A model generated the notes under the pieces. That model was not told where the DNA came from. It made no database searches and saw nothing but the letters and a program-made list of their open reading frames with translations. Source: Nocardia sp. MH4 (GTDB lineage Bacteria; Actinomycetota; Actinomycetes; Mycobacteriales; Mycobacteriaceae). Taken from it: DNA of 64,000 nucleotides. The position numbers and the translations under genes were made by a program. The DNA lies in assembly GCF_019266065.1 (NCBI RefSeq), contig NZ_LPNR01000124.1:103710-167709 (forward strand). Reading direction: 5' to 3'. This document shows, one piece after another, positions 33,077-41,120 of this stretch (position 1 is the first letter of the stretch; every line of letters starts with the position of its first letter).

Positions 33077-33516
33077 GGTGAAACGTTCCTCCGGTCGGCG
33101 GTGGGGGAGCGATACGGTGCGCGAAGGTTGTGCCCCGGTCGGGATGAGGGACCGGCCGGGGTCACCAACCTGATGAAGGTTTGGCCACCGAAGTTGCCGA
33201 GATCCACGGTAGCCAGGGGCTTGCGCCGCTGTCACGACGATTGATTGTTTCGTTACATCCAGAAAGGGACCGTCAATCGGGGAACCGGTACGCATTTCCA
33301 CGGCAACCAGGATTGATTGCTGTTCTTCTGGCGATTCGCCGCGCGCGATGCAGTCGTTAGCTCCGTCGTAACGCTTCACTGACCGGGTTTGCCCACCCGC
33401 TCCGAACCCGCACCCGAACTGTGATCTACATCACGTTTGTGCGGCGGGGTTCGGACGGCCCGGCAACGCGTCGGCCGCTCATCCACCTGTCACAGTGCGG
33501 CGGTAGCCTGTGGGCC
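33077..33516. other. Long intergenic region upstream of dnaX
   Basis: About 440 bases without a supported gene, less GC-rich than its surroundings (for example GATTGATTGTTTCGTTACATCC). It serves as the divergent promoter region of the 32252-33076 gene and dnaX. The only named element I see is the CRP-type palindrome at 33420-33435. The repeated ATTGATTG words (about 33238 and 33312) are unexplained. Confidence 0.5.
33420..33435. promoter_or_regulatory. CRP/GlxR-type binding site
   Basis: TGTGATCTACATCACG fits the TGTGA-N6-TCACA consensus of the actinobacterial Crp (GlxR) with one mismatch at the last base. It lies about 80 bases upstream of the dnaX start. The regulator gene is not in this window, so function is inferred from the motif only. 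Confidence 0.6.
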
Positions 33517-36354
33517 GTGGCTCTGTACCGGAAGTATCGACCGGCGACGTTCGCTGAGGTAGTGGGTCAGGAGCATGTCACCGACCCGCTGAGTACGGCG
33601 CTGGATACCGGACGGATCAGTCACGCGTATCTGTTCTCCGGTCCCCGTGGCTGCGGCAAGACCTCGTCGGCGCGCATCCTCGCGCGCTCGCTCAACTGTG
33701 TGGAGGGGCCGACCTCCACGCCGTGCGGGGTCTGCGCATCCTGTGTGGCGCTCGGGCCGGGCGGTGCGGGCAATCTCGACGTCATCGAGCTCGACGCGGC
33801 CAGTCACGGTGGTGTCGACGACACCCGTGAGCTGCGCGATCGCGCGTTCTACGCGCCCGCCGAGTCGCGCTATCGCGTGTTCATCGTCGACGAGGCGCAC
33901 ATGGTCACCACGGCCGGGTTCAACGCGCTGCTCAAGATCGTCGAGGAGCCGCCCGCCCACCTGATCTTCATCTTCGCCACCACCGAACCGGACAAGGTGC
34001 TGCCGACGATCCGCTCGCGCACCCACCACTACCCCTTCCGGCTGCTGCCGCCCGCGACCATGCGCGGCCTGCTCGGCAAGATCTGCGAGCAGGAACACGT
34101 GCCGGTCGAGGAAGCGGTGTATCCGCTGGTCATCCGGGCGGGCGGGGGATCTCCGCGTGACAGTCTGAGCGTGCTCGACCAGCTGCTGGCCGGTGCCGGG
34201 CCCGAGGGCGTCACCTACCCGCGCGCGGTCTCGCTGCTCGGCGTCACCGACGTCGCGCTGATCGACGACGCGATCGACGCGCTCGCCGCCGTCGACGGCG
34301 CCGCGCTGTTCGGCACCATCGACAGCGTGATGGAGGCGGGCCACGACCCGCGCCGCTTCGCCGTCGACCTGCTCGAGCGCCTGCGCGATCTGATCCTGCT
34401 GCGCGCGGTGCCCGACGCCGCCGAGCGCGGTCTGGTCTCCGGCCCCGGCGGCGTCCTGGAACGCATGCGTGACCAGGCCGAACGCCTCGGCCCAGCCACC
34501 CTCACCCGCTACGCCGAACTCCTGCACGAGGGCCTCGGCGAAATGCGCGGCGCGACCGCCCCCCGCCTCCTGCTCGAGGTCATCTGCGCCCGCATGCTCC
34601 TGCCGTCGGTCTCCGACGCCGAATCCGCCACCCTCCAGCGCCTGGAACGCCTGGAGCGGGGATTCGCCGGCGGCGCAGTGCCTTCCGCCCCCGCCCGCCC
34701 CGGCCCCGCGGCCGGCGAACCATCCCCCGAGCACGCCGCTCCGTCCGAGCGCCCGGCTCCCCGCCCCGCGGGCGCCGAGAGCCGTCGCCGAGGCGCCGAG
34801 CTCCTGGCCGCCGCCCGCGCCGAAAAGGAAGCGGCCGCAGGCGGTTCGGCCACGCCCCACCGTGAGCGCCCCGCCGCGGGCGGCCCAGTCGCGTTCGAGT
34901 CCACGGCCCAGGCTCCTGCGCAGCAGAATGTGGCGCCCGCACCGGCTGGGCAGCAGAATGTGGCGCCCGCACCAGCTGGGCAGCAGAGTGCGGCACCCGC
35001 GTCGGCTGACCGGCAGAACGCGGCAGCCGCGTCGGCTGACCGGCAGAGTGCGGCAGCCGCGTCGGCTGGGCGGCAGAGTGTGGCGGCCGCACCGTCGAGC
35101 TCGGTCGAGGAGCAGGGTTCTGCCGCAGGTCAGCCGGGTCCGGCGATCGGTGGCGCCGCTGTGGAAGGTTCTGCCGCGCAGTCGCATTCGGGTGCGGCTT
35201 TGGTTTCTGACGGCGGGGCAGTCGTGTTGACGCAGGGCGAGGCCCCCATCCCTGGCGTAGAAGGTGAGGCGGCACAGGCTGTTTCGCGCTCGGGCGCGGC
35301 CGCTCCCGCAGGCGCGTCACCGTCGCGCGACATCGAGCAGGTCGCTGACGATACGCAGCGTCCGGCGGCTGCGCGCGAACAGGCCGCTCCGCAACACGTG
35401 GCTCCGCACCAGGTCACGGCCCCGCAGTCGGCGGTTTCTCCCGCATCGGTCGCTGGTACGGAACCGGCTGGCCAAGCGCCCGCGGTGATGCCGGAAGTGC
35501 CGCCGCGTCAGGCGCCCGCGCAGAGCGTCGTGTCTCCGCACGAATCCACAGGACCGCAGACTGCGGCGCCGCGCCAGGAGCCCGCCGCCGCTCCGCAGCA
35601 ACCCGCCGCCTCTGCTTCGCAGCAGCCGGCCGCATCGCAGCAGCCCTCCGCATCGCAGTCACCGGCCGCACCGGCGGAGGATCTTGTCGCGCTGGTCGAC
35701 GGAGCCTGGGCGGAGATCAAGGGGAAGGTGCGGGAATTCGGGCCGACCTTGCAGGCCCTGTTGTCGGGGGCGGCGGTGTCGCGGGCCGAGGGCGACGTGA
35801 TCGTGTTCGCGCATCAGAGCCCGCCGTTGGCGCAGCGGCTGTCGGATCCGCGCAATATCGACGCGGTGCGGTCGGCGGTGCGCGCGGTGCTCGGTCGCGA
35901 GCTGGATGTGCGCTGGGAGACGGGTGCGCCCGCGCCGCGTCCGGCGGCGAAGTCGGCGAGCGCGGCGCGCGGTACCGGTCAGGGCGAGGCGAAACCGGCG
36001 GGCCGTCCCAAGTTCTCCCGGCCGAGCCAGGCCGGGGGCGGTCAGCAGGCGGGCGCGTCGGGTCAGGCCAAGTCGGCCGCCGACGACGACATCCCGCCGC
36101 CCGACTTCCCCGACCTACCCGACGACCCCGGTCCCGACGAGGGGTATGGGGCCGAGTCGAGCCGGTCCGGTGGCGATTCCGGGCGCGGTGCCAGGCCGGG
36201 TGACGCGGTGCTGGCGCCCCCGACGCCGGAAGAGGAGCAGGAGATGCTGGCCGCCGCCGCGGAGCCGGTGGCGCCCGGAGATCGGCAGGACCCGGACGAG
36301 GTCGCTCTGGCGTTGCTGCGAGACGAGCTCGGAGCGAAGAGTCTGGATGGTTGA
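33517..36354 (+). CDS. dnaX: DNA polymerase III subunits gamma/tau
   Basis: A 945-residue clamp-loader subunit. GTG start at 33517 (ALYRKYRPATFAEVVGQ, a conserved DnaX N-terminus). Walker A SGPRGCGKTSS with Lys 48, a zinc-binding cysteine set (CVEGPTSTPCGVCASC), Walker B and sensor regions VFIVDEAHMV and FIFATTEPDKVLPTIRSR. The conserved AAA+ and collar part ends near residue 400. Residues about 400-720 are an unusually long Ala/Pro/Gln-rich low-complexity linker with a 10-residue tandem repeat. The last part (EDLVALVDGAWAEIKGKVR) is the tau-like domain that contacts other replisome parts. No frameshift site is needed for the full-length form. Confidence 0.95.
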   Translation: MALYRKYRPATFAEVVGQEHVTDPLSTALDTGRISHAYLFSGPRGCGKTSSARILARSLNCVEGPTSTPCGVCASCVALGPGGAGNLDVIELDAASHGGVDDTRELRDRAFYAPAESRYRVFIVDEAHMVTTAGFNALLKIVEEPPAHLIFIFATTEPDKVLPTIRSRTHHYPFRLLPPATMRGLLGKICEQEHVPVEEAVYPLVIRAGGGSPRDSLSVLDQLLAGAGPEGVTYPRAVSLLGVTDVALIDDAIDALAAVDGAALFGTIDSVMEAGHDPRRFAVDLLERLRDLILLRAVPDAAERGLVSGPGGVLERMRDQAERLGPATLTRYAELLHEGLGEMRGATAPRLLLEVICARMLLPSVSDAESATLQRLERLERGFAGGAVPSAPARPGPAAGEPSPEHAAPSERPAPRPAGAESRRRGAELLAAARAEKEAAAGGSATPHRERPAAGGPVAFESTAQAPAQQNVAPAPAGQQNVAPAPAGQQSAAPASADRQNAAAASADRQSAAAASAGRQSVAAAPSSSVEEQGSAAGQPGPAIGGAAVEGSAAQSHSGAALVSDGGAVVLTQGEAPIPGVEGEAAQAVSRSGAAAPAGASPSRDIEQVADDTQRPAAAREQAAPQHVAPHQVTAPQSAVSPASVAGTEPAGQAPAVMPEVPPRQAPAQSVVSPHESTGPQTAAPRQEPAAAPQQPAASASQQPAASQQPSASQSPAAPAEDLVALVDGAWAEIKGKVREFGPTLQALLSGAAVSRAEGDVIVFAHQSPPLAQRLSDPRNIDAVRSAVRAVLGRELDVRWETGAPAPRPAAKSASAARGTGQGEAKPAGRPKFSRPSQAGGGQQAGASGQAKSAADDDIPPPDFPDLPDDPGPDEGYGAESSRSGGDSGRGARPGDAVLAPPTPEEEQEMLAAAAEPVAPGDRQDPDEVALALLRDELGAKSLDG
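34921..35096 (+). repeat. 30-bp tandem repeat inside dnaX
   Basis: About 5.9 units of 30 bases starting at 34921 (then 34951, 34981, 35011, 35041, 35071), each encoding ten residues of the type QQNVAPAPAG or RQSAAAASAG. Units 1-2 differ by a single base; later units drift. The in-frame unit length keeps the reading frame, so copy number could vary between strains without breaking dnaX. Confidence 0.85.
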
Positions 36355-36373
36355 CAGCCACCGGCTGGACCAC

Positions 36374-36409
36374 GTTAAGTTAACCGGAGTTCGCACACCA
36401 CGGTAGTAT
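36374..36409 (+). promoter_or_regulatory. Candidate promoter/operator of fadA-fadB
   Basis: A perfect 11-base palindrome GTTAA-G-TTAAC (36374-36384) lies upstream of a -10-like TAGTAT (36404-36409). Fatty-acid regulators of the TetR type often use AT-rich palindromes near this position. The operator assignment is a guess; the true start site is not known. Confidence 0.4.
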
Positions 36410-36542
36410 GAACGGGTGGCCGGAATCGCCGGATGGAGCATGGCTCTATGCTCCGCTGGTGCTGCCGGATTTGTACGGCGTCGAGACAGTTGGTCGTGGC
36501 GTTCGTGCGGCCACCGCACCCCAAGGAAGGAAACACTCCGAT

Positions 36543-37757
36543 ATGACCACAGAGGCCTACATCTACGAGGCCATCCGCACTCCGCGCGGCCGCGGCAAGA
36601 AGAACGGCTCGCTGCACTCGGTCAAGCCGATCGATCTGACTGTTGGTCTGATCCAGGAGCTGCGTGGCCGCTTCCCCAACCTCGACGAGGACCAGATCTC
36701 GGACCTCATCCTCGGTGTCGTCACCCCCGTCGGTGACCAGGGCATGGACATCGCCCGCACCGCGGTCACCATCGCGGGTCTGCCCGACACCGTCGGTGGC
36801 TTCCAGCTCAACCGCTTCTGTGCTTCCGGCCTCGAGGCCGTGAACCTGGCTGCGCAGAAGGTTCGCTCCGGCTTCGACGACCTCGTCCTCGCCGGTGGTG
36901 TCGAGTCCATGTCGCGCGTGCCGATGGGCTCCGACGGCGGCGCCTGGGCGCTTGACCCGGCCACCAACTACGACGGCTACTTCGTGCCGCAGGGCATCTC
37001 GGCCGACCTGATCGCCACCATCGAGGGCTTCTCCCGCGATGACGTCGACGCCTACGCGGTGCGTTCGCAGGAGCTGGCCGCCAAGGCCACCACCGGCGGC
37101 TACTTCGCCAAGTCGATCGTTCCGGTCAAGGACCAGAACGGCCTCGTCGTGCTCGACAACGACGAGCACATGCGTCCCGGCACCACCGCCGCCGACCTGG
37201 GCAAGCTGAACCCCTCCTTCGCCGGCATCGGTGAGATGGGTGGCTTCGACGCCGTCGCGCTGCAGAAGTACACCTACATCGAGAAGATCAACCACGTCCA
37301 CCACGGTGGCAACAGCTCGGGCATCGTCGACGGCGCCGCCCTGGTGCTGATCGGTTCCGAGGAGGCGGGCAAGAACTCGGGTCTGACCCCGCGTGCCCGC
37401 GTCGTCGCGACCGCCACCTCCGGTGCCGACTCCACCATCATGCTGACCGGCCCCACCCCGGCCGCGAAGAAGGCACTGGCCAAGGCCGGCCTGACGATCG
37501 AGGACATGGACCTCGTCGAGATCAACGAGGCGTTCGCCTCCGTGGTGCTGAAGTTCCAGAAGGACCTCAACGTCCCGGACGAGAAGCTGAACGTCAACGG
37601 CGGCGCGATCGCCATGGGCCACCCGCTGGGTGCCACCGGCGCGATGATCACCGGCACCGTGGTCGACGAGCTGGAGCGCCGCAACGCGCGCTACGGCCTC
37701 GTCACCCTGTGCATCGGTGGCGGCATGGGTGTCGCCACCATCATCGAGCGCGTCTGA
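36543..37757 (+). CDS. fadA: Acetyl-CoA acyltransferase (thiolase) FadA
   Basis: A 404-residue thiolase that cleaves 3-ketoacyl-CoA in beta-oxidation. NRFCASGLEAVN carries the nucleophilic Cys 93. GGNSSGIVDGAA, INEAFASVV, GHPLGATGA (active-site His) and CIGGGMGVA (the second Cys) are the conserved blocks. ATG 36543 is preceded by AAGGAAGG. It lies 43 bases upstream of fadB with a fresh ribosome site (AGGAGAGAAC). Together they make the trifunctional-enzyme-type beta-oxidation complex (as in M. tuberculosis Rv0859/Rv0860). Confidence 0.96.
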   Translation: MTTEAYIYEAIRTPRGRGKKNGSLHSVKPIDLTVGLIQELRGRFPNLDEDQISDLILGVVTPVGDQGMDIARTAVTIAGLPDTVGGFQLNRFCASGLEAVNLAAQKVRSGFDDLVLAGGVESMSRVPMGSDGGAWALDPATNYDGYFVPQGISADLIATIEGFSRDDVDAYAVRSQELAAKATTGGYFAKSIVPVKDQNGLVVLDNDEHMRPGTTAADLGKLNPSFAGIGEMGGFDAVALQKYTYIEKINHVHHGGNSSGIVDGAALVLIGSEEAGKNSGLTPRARVVATATSGADSTIMLTGPTPAAKKALAKAGLTIEDMDLVEINEAFASVVLKFQKDLNVPDEKLNVNGGAIAMGHPLGATGAMITGTVVDELERRNARYGLVTLCIGGGMGVATIIERV

Positions 37758-37800
37758 TCCCCAGCCGACTTCACTTCTCATAGGAGAGAACGAAAAACTA

Positions 37801-39950
37801 TGACTGACAACATCATCGGCTGGGAGAAGGACGCCGACGGCGTGGTCGTCCTCACCATCGACGACCCCAGCCAGGGCGCCAACACCATGAACGACGCGTA
37901 CATCACCTCGATGGCCGCGACCGTTGATCGCCTGGAGGCGGAGAAAGACGACATCACCGGTGTCGTCATCACCTCCGGCAAGAAGACCTTCTTCGCCGGC
38001 GGCGACCTGAAGAACATGATGCAGGTCGGCCCGGACAACGCGGCCGAGGTCGTGGCGATGCTCGAGGGCGTGAAGGCCCCGCTGCGCCGCCTGGAGCAGC
38101 TCGGCAAGCCGGTCGTGGCCGCGATCAACGGCGCCGCCCTCGGCGGTGGCCTGGAGATCGCGCTGGCGACCCACTACCGCGTCGCGGCCGACGTCAAGGG
38201 TTCGGCCATCGGCCTGCCCGAGGTCTCCCTGGGCCTGCTGCCCGGTGGCGGCGGCGTGACCCGCACCGTGCGCATGCTCGGCCTGCAGAACGCGCTGATG
38301 CAGGTGCTGCTGCAGGGTCAGCGGCACCGGGTGACCAAGGCCAAGGAAATCGGCCTGATCAACGAGGTCGTGTCCTCGGTCGAGGAGCTGCTGCCCGCCG
38401 CCAAGGCGTGGATCGCGGCCAACCCCGACGCTGCCCAGCCGTGGGACAAGAAGGGCTTCAAGATCCCCGGTGGCACCCCGTCCACCCCGGCCTTCGCGGC
38501 GAACCTGCCCGCGTTCCCGGCCAATCTGCGCAAGCAGATCAAGGGCACCAACATGCCCGCCCCGCGCGCCATCATGGCCGCGGCGGTCGAGGGCGCGCAG
38601 GTCGACATCGACAACGCGCTGACCATCGAGGGCCGTTACTTCACGAGCCTGCTGACCGGTCCGGTCGCGAAGAACATGATCCAGGCGTTCTTCTTCGACC
38701 TGAACCACATCAACGGTGGCGGCTCGCGTCCGAAGGACGTGCCCAAGCGTGAGATCAAGAAGATCGGTGTCATCGGCGCCGGCATGATGGGCGCGGGCAT
38801 CGCCTACGTCTCCGCCAAGGCCGGTTACGAGGTCGTCCTCAAGGACGTGCAGCTCGAGGCCGCCCAGAAGGGCAAGGCGTACTCGGAGGCCATCGAGGCC
38901 AAGGCTCTCTCGCGTGGCAAGACCACCCAGGAGAAGTCCGACGCGCTGCTGGCTCGCATCCACCCGACCGCGGACGCCGCCGACTTCGCCGGTGTCGATT
39001 TCGTGATCGAGGCCGTGTTCGAGAACCCCGAGCTCAAGAACAAGGTCTTCCAGGAGATCGAGGACATCGTCGACGCCGACGCGCTGCTCGGCTCGAACAC
39101 CTCCACCCTGCCGATCACCCTGCTGGCCGACGGTGTGAAGCGCTCCGAGGACTTCATCGGTATCCACTTCTTCTCCCCCGTGGACAAGATGCCGCTGGTG
39201 GAGATCATCAAGGGCGAGAAGACCTCCGACGAGGCGCTGGCCCGGGTGTACGACTACACCCTCGCCATCAAGAAGACCCCGATCGTCGTCAACGACAGCC
39301 GTGGCTTCTTCACCTCGCGCGTGATCGGTACCTTCATCAACGAGGCCATCTCCATGGTCGCCGAGGGTGTCGACCCGGCCACCGTCGAGCAGGCCGGTCT
39401 GCAGGCGGGCTACCCGGCCGCGCCGCTGAAGCTCAGCGACGAGCTGAACTTCACCACCATGCAGAAGATCTACAAGGAGACCGCCGAGGCCATCCTCGCG
39501 GCCGGTGGCGAGCTCAACGCCGCGTCCGCGAAGACCGCCGAGGTGCTCGACACCCTGGTCGGCAAGTACGACCGCAAGGGCAAGGCGGGCGGCGCCGGCT
39601 TCTACGACTACGTCGACGGCAAGGCCACCGGCCTGTGGGACGAGCTGCGCTCGCTCTACAACTCCAGCCGTGAGCTCCCGGAGGGTGTCACCTTCCAGGA
39701 CCTCAAGGACCGGATGATGTTCGCCGAGGCCATCGAGACCCAGAAGTGCTTCGACGAAGGCGTGCTCACCAGCACCGCCGACGCGAACATCGGCTCGATC
39801 TTCGGCATCGGCTTCCCGGCCTGGTCGGGCGGCTCGCACCAGTTCATCGTGGGCTACCCCGGTGGCCAGGAGGCCTTCGTGGCCCGCGCCGACGAGCTGG
39901 CGAAGAAGTTCGGCCCGCGTTTCGAGGTCCCGGCCTCGCTGCGCAAGTAA
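37801..39950 (+). CDS. fadB: Multifunctional beta-oxidation protein FadB (enoyl-CoA hydratase / 3-hydroxyacyl-CoA dehydrogenase)
   Basis: A 716-residue fused enzyme. The N-terminal crotonase domain (about 1-190) has the oxyanion and acid segments AINGAALGGGLEIAL and GLPEVSLGLLPGGGG. The middle NAD-binding dehydrogenase domain starts at about 318 with IGVIGAGMMGAGIAY. HFFSPVDKMPLVEII holds the catalytic His, and NDSRGFFTSRV follows. The C-terminal repeat ends near ASLRK. It hydrates and oxidises 2-enoyl-CoA, passing 3-ketoacyl-CoA to FadA. ATG 37801 with AGGAGAG upstream. Confidence 0.96.
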
Positions 39951-39976
39951 GCAGTACCCGGCTCCGGCCGGTCCGG

Positions 39977-40006
39977 AAGCCCGTCACCGTTCGCGGTGGC
40001 GGGCTT
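39977..40006 (+). terminator. Terminator of the fadAB operon with UUCG loop
   Basis: 13-bp stem (39977-39989 and 39994-40006, one G-U pair) closed by the extra-stable TTCG tetraloop, starting 27 bases after the fadB stop. Confidence 0.8.
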
Positions 40007-40032
40007 TCCGCATGAGGCCGGCTCGCGCCGAA

Positions 40033-40908
40033 TCAGCCGTAGGTCACCACGAGCGGCGCGTGGTCGGAGAGCCGCTCGTCGGGTGAGGATTCCTTGTCCG
40101 CGACGACGGCCGTGGCCAGCCGGGCGAGTTTCGGTGTCGCGAGCTGGTGATCCACCCGCCAGCCCACGTCCTTGACGAAGGACTGGCCCGCCCAACTCCA
40201 CCAGGTGAGCGGGCCCGGCCGCTCGCCGTGCACCTGCCGCACCACGTCGACGAGCCTGCGGGTGCCCAGCACCGTGCTGAACCAGTCGCGGTCGGCGGGC
40301 AGGAAGCCGTCCATCGTGCGCGCGGCACGCCAGTTGGTCACGTCGTGCTGGGTATGGGCGATGTTCAGGTCTCCGACGAGGAGGAACTCGCGTCCCGCCG
40401 CGCGCGCCGCGAGCCGGTTCCGATGCAGTTCGCGGGCGAAGGCCGCGAGAAACCGGTGCTTGCGCTCGTATTTGAGACCGCCATCGGGCTGTTCACGCAT
40501 CGAGCCCGGACGCTGCAGCTGCGCGGGCAGGCCGCCCTTCGGGAGATAGAGGCAGGCCACCGTCACCGCGCGGTCAGCCAGATCGACCTCGAGGTAGCGA
40601 CCTTGCGTGGCGAACTCGCCGAGTCCGCGGGCCTTGGGGGGATGGGTCACCCACGTCCGCACCGCGGCGGCGGGAACTCTCGTCAGCACAGCCACCCCGT
40701 TCCGACCGGCCACGGAACCGACGTCGACAGCTGCCGAGTAGCCCGGAAATGACCCCACTTCCCAGGCGGGACAACGCAGTTCCTGCAGCGCGACGACATC
40801 GGCCGACCGAGCACGCAGCCAGGTGTCGAACCCGCGACGCCGCGCCGCGCGAATCCCATTGACATTGAACGTGGCGACAGTGAACGAATCGCCGACCGAG
40901 GAACTCAT
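40033..40908 (-). CDS. Exodeoxyribonuclease III family nuclease
   Basis: A 291-residue member of the endonuclease/exonuclease/phosphatase fold, closest to bacterial ExoIII (XthA), which makes AP-site cuts and 3' exonuclease reactions. ATFNVNGIRA (Asn), LQELRCP (metal Glu), VGDLNIAHTQHD (Asp and Asn catalytic pair) and LSDHAPLVV (Asp-His dyad) are the family motifs. ATG start at 40906-40908; the upstream extension lacks a ribosome site. It is convergent with fadB across the UUCG terminator and starts 212 bases from the divergent kinase gene. Confidence 0.92.
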   Translation of the reverse strand: MSSSVGDSFTVATFNVNGIRAARRRGFDTWLRARSADVVALQELRCPAWEVGSFPGYSAAVDVGSVAGRNGVAVLTRVPAAAVRTWVTHPPKARGLGEFATQGRYLEVDLADRAVTVACLYLPKGGLPAQLQRPGSMREQPDGGLKYERKHRFLAAFARELHRNRLAARAAGREFLLVGDLNIAHTQHDVTNWRAARTMDGFLPADRDWFSTVLGTRRLVDVVRQVHGERPGPLTWWSWAGQSFVKDVGWRVDHQLATPKLARLATAVVADKESSPDERLSDHAPLVVTYG

Positions 40909-41120
40909 GCGCAACACTGTGCCTGAACCGCCCACCGCCCGCGCTCGCGCTGCGCTCAACTCCGGTGTCGGCCAACCGTGGCCGCCACAGCATCGAATCT
41001 CCACCCGATGGATGCCATATCGCGCTAGCTTGGATATGTGCGGATATTCGGGCGCGCGTCCGATAGGTCCCACGCCGACCGATACGCCGGTGACGCCGAT
41101 TCGATGTGTGAGGTGGTCAC

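Noticed and set aside
34921..35096. CRISPR-like repeats inside dnaX
   Set aside because: The repeat is in frame, without spacers, and encodes a low-complexity linker.
36375..39839. Minus-strand frame of 1154 codons across fadA-fadB
   Set aside because: Antisense shadow of two clear beta-oxidation genes; low-complexity Gly/Val/Asp/His content and no family motif.
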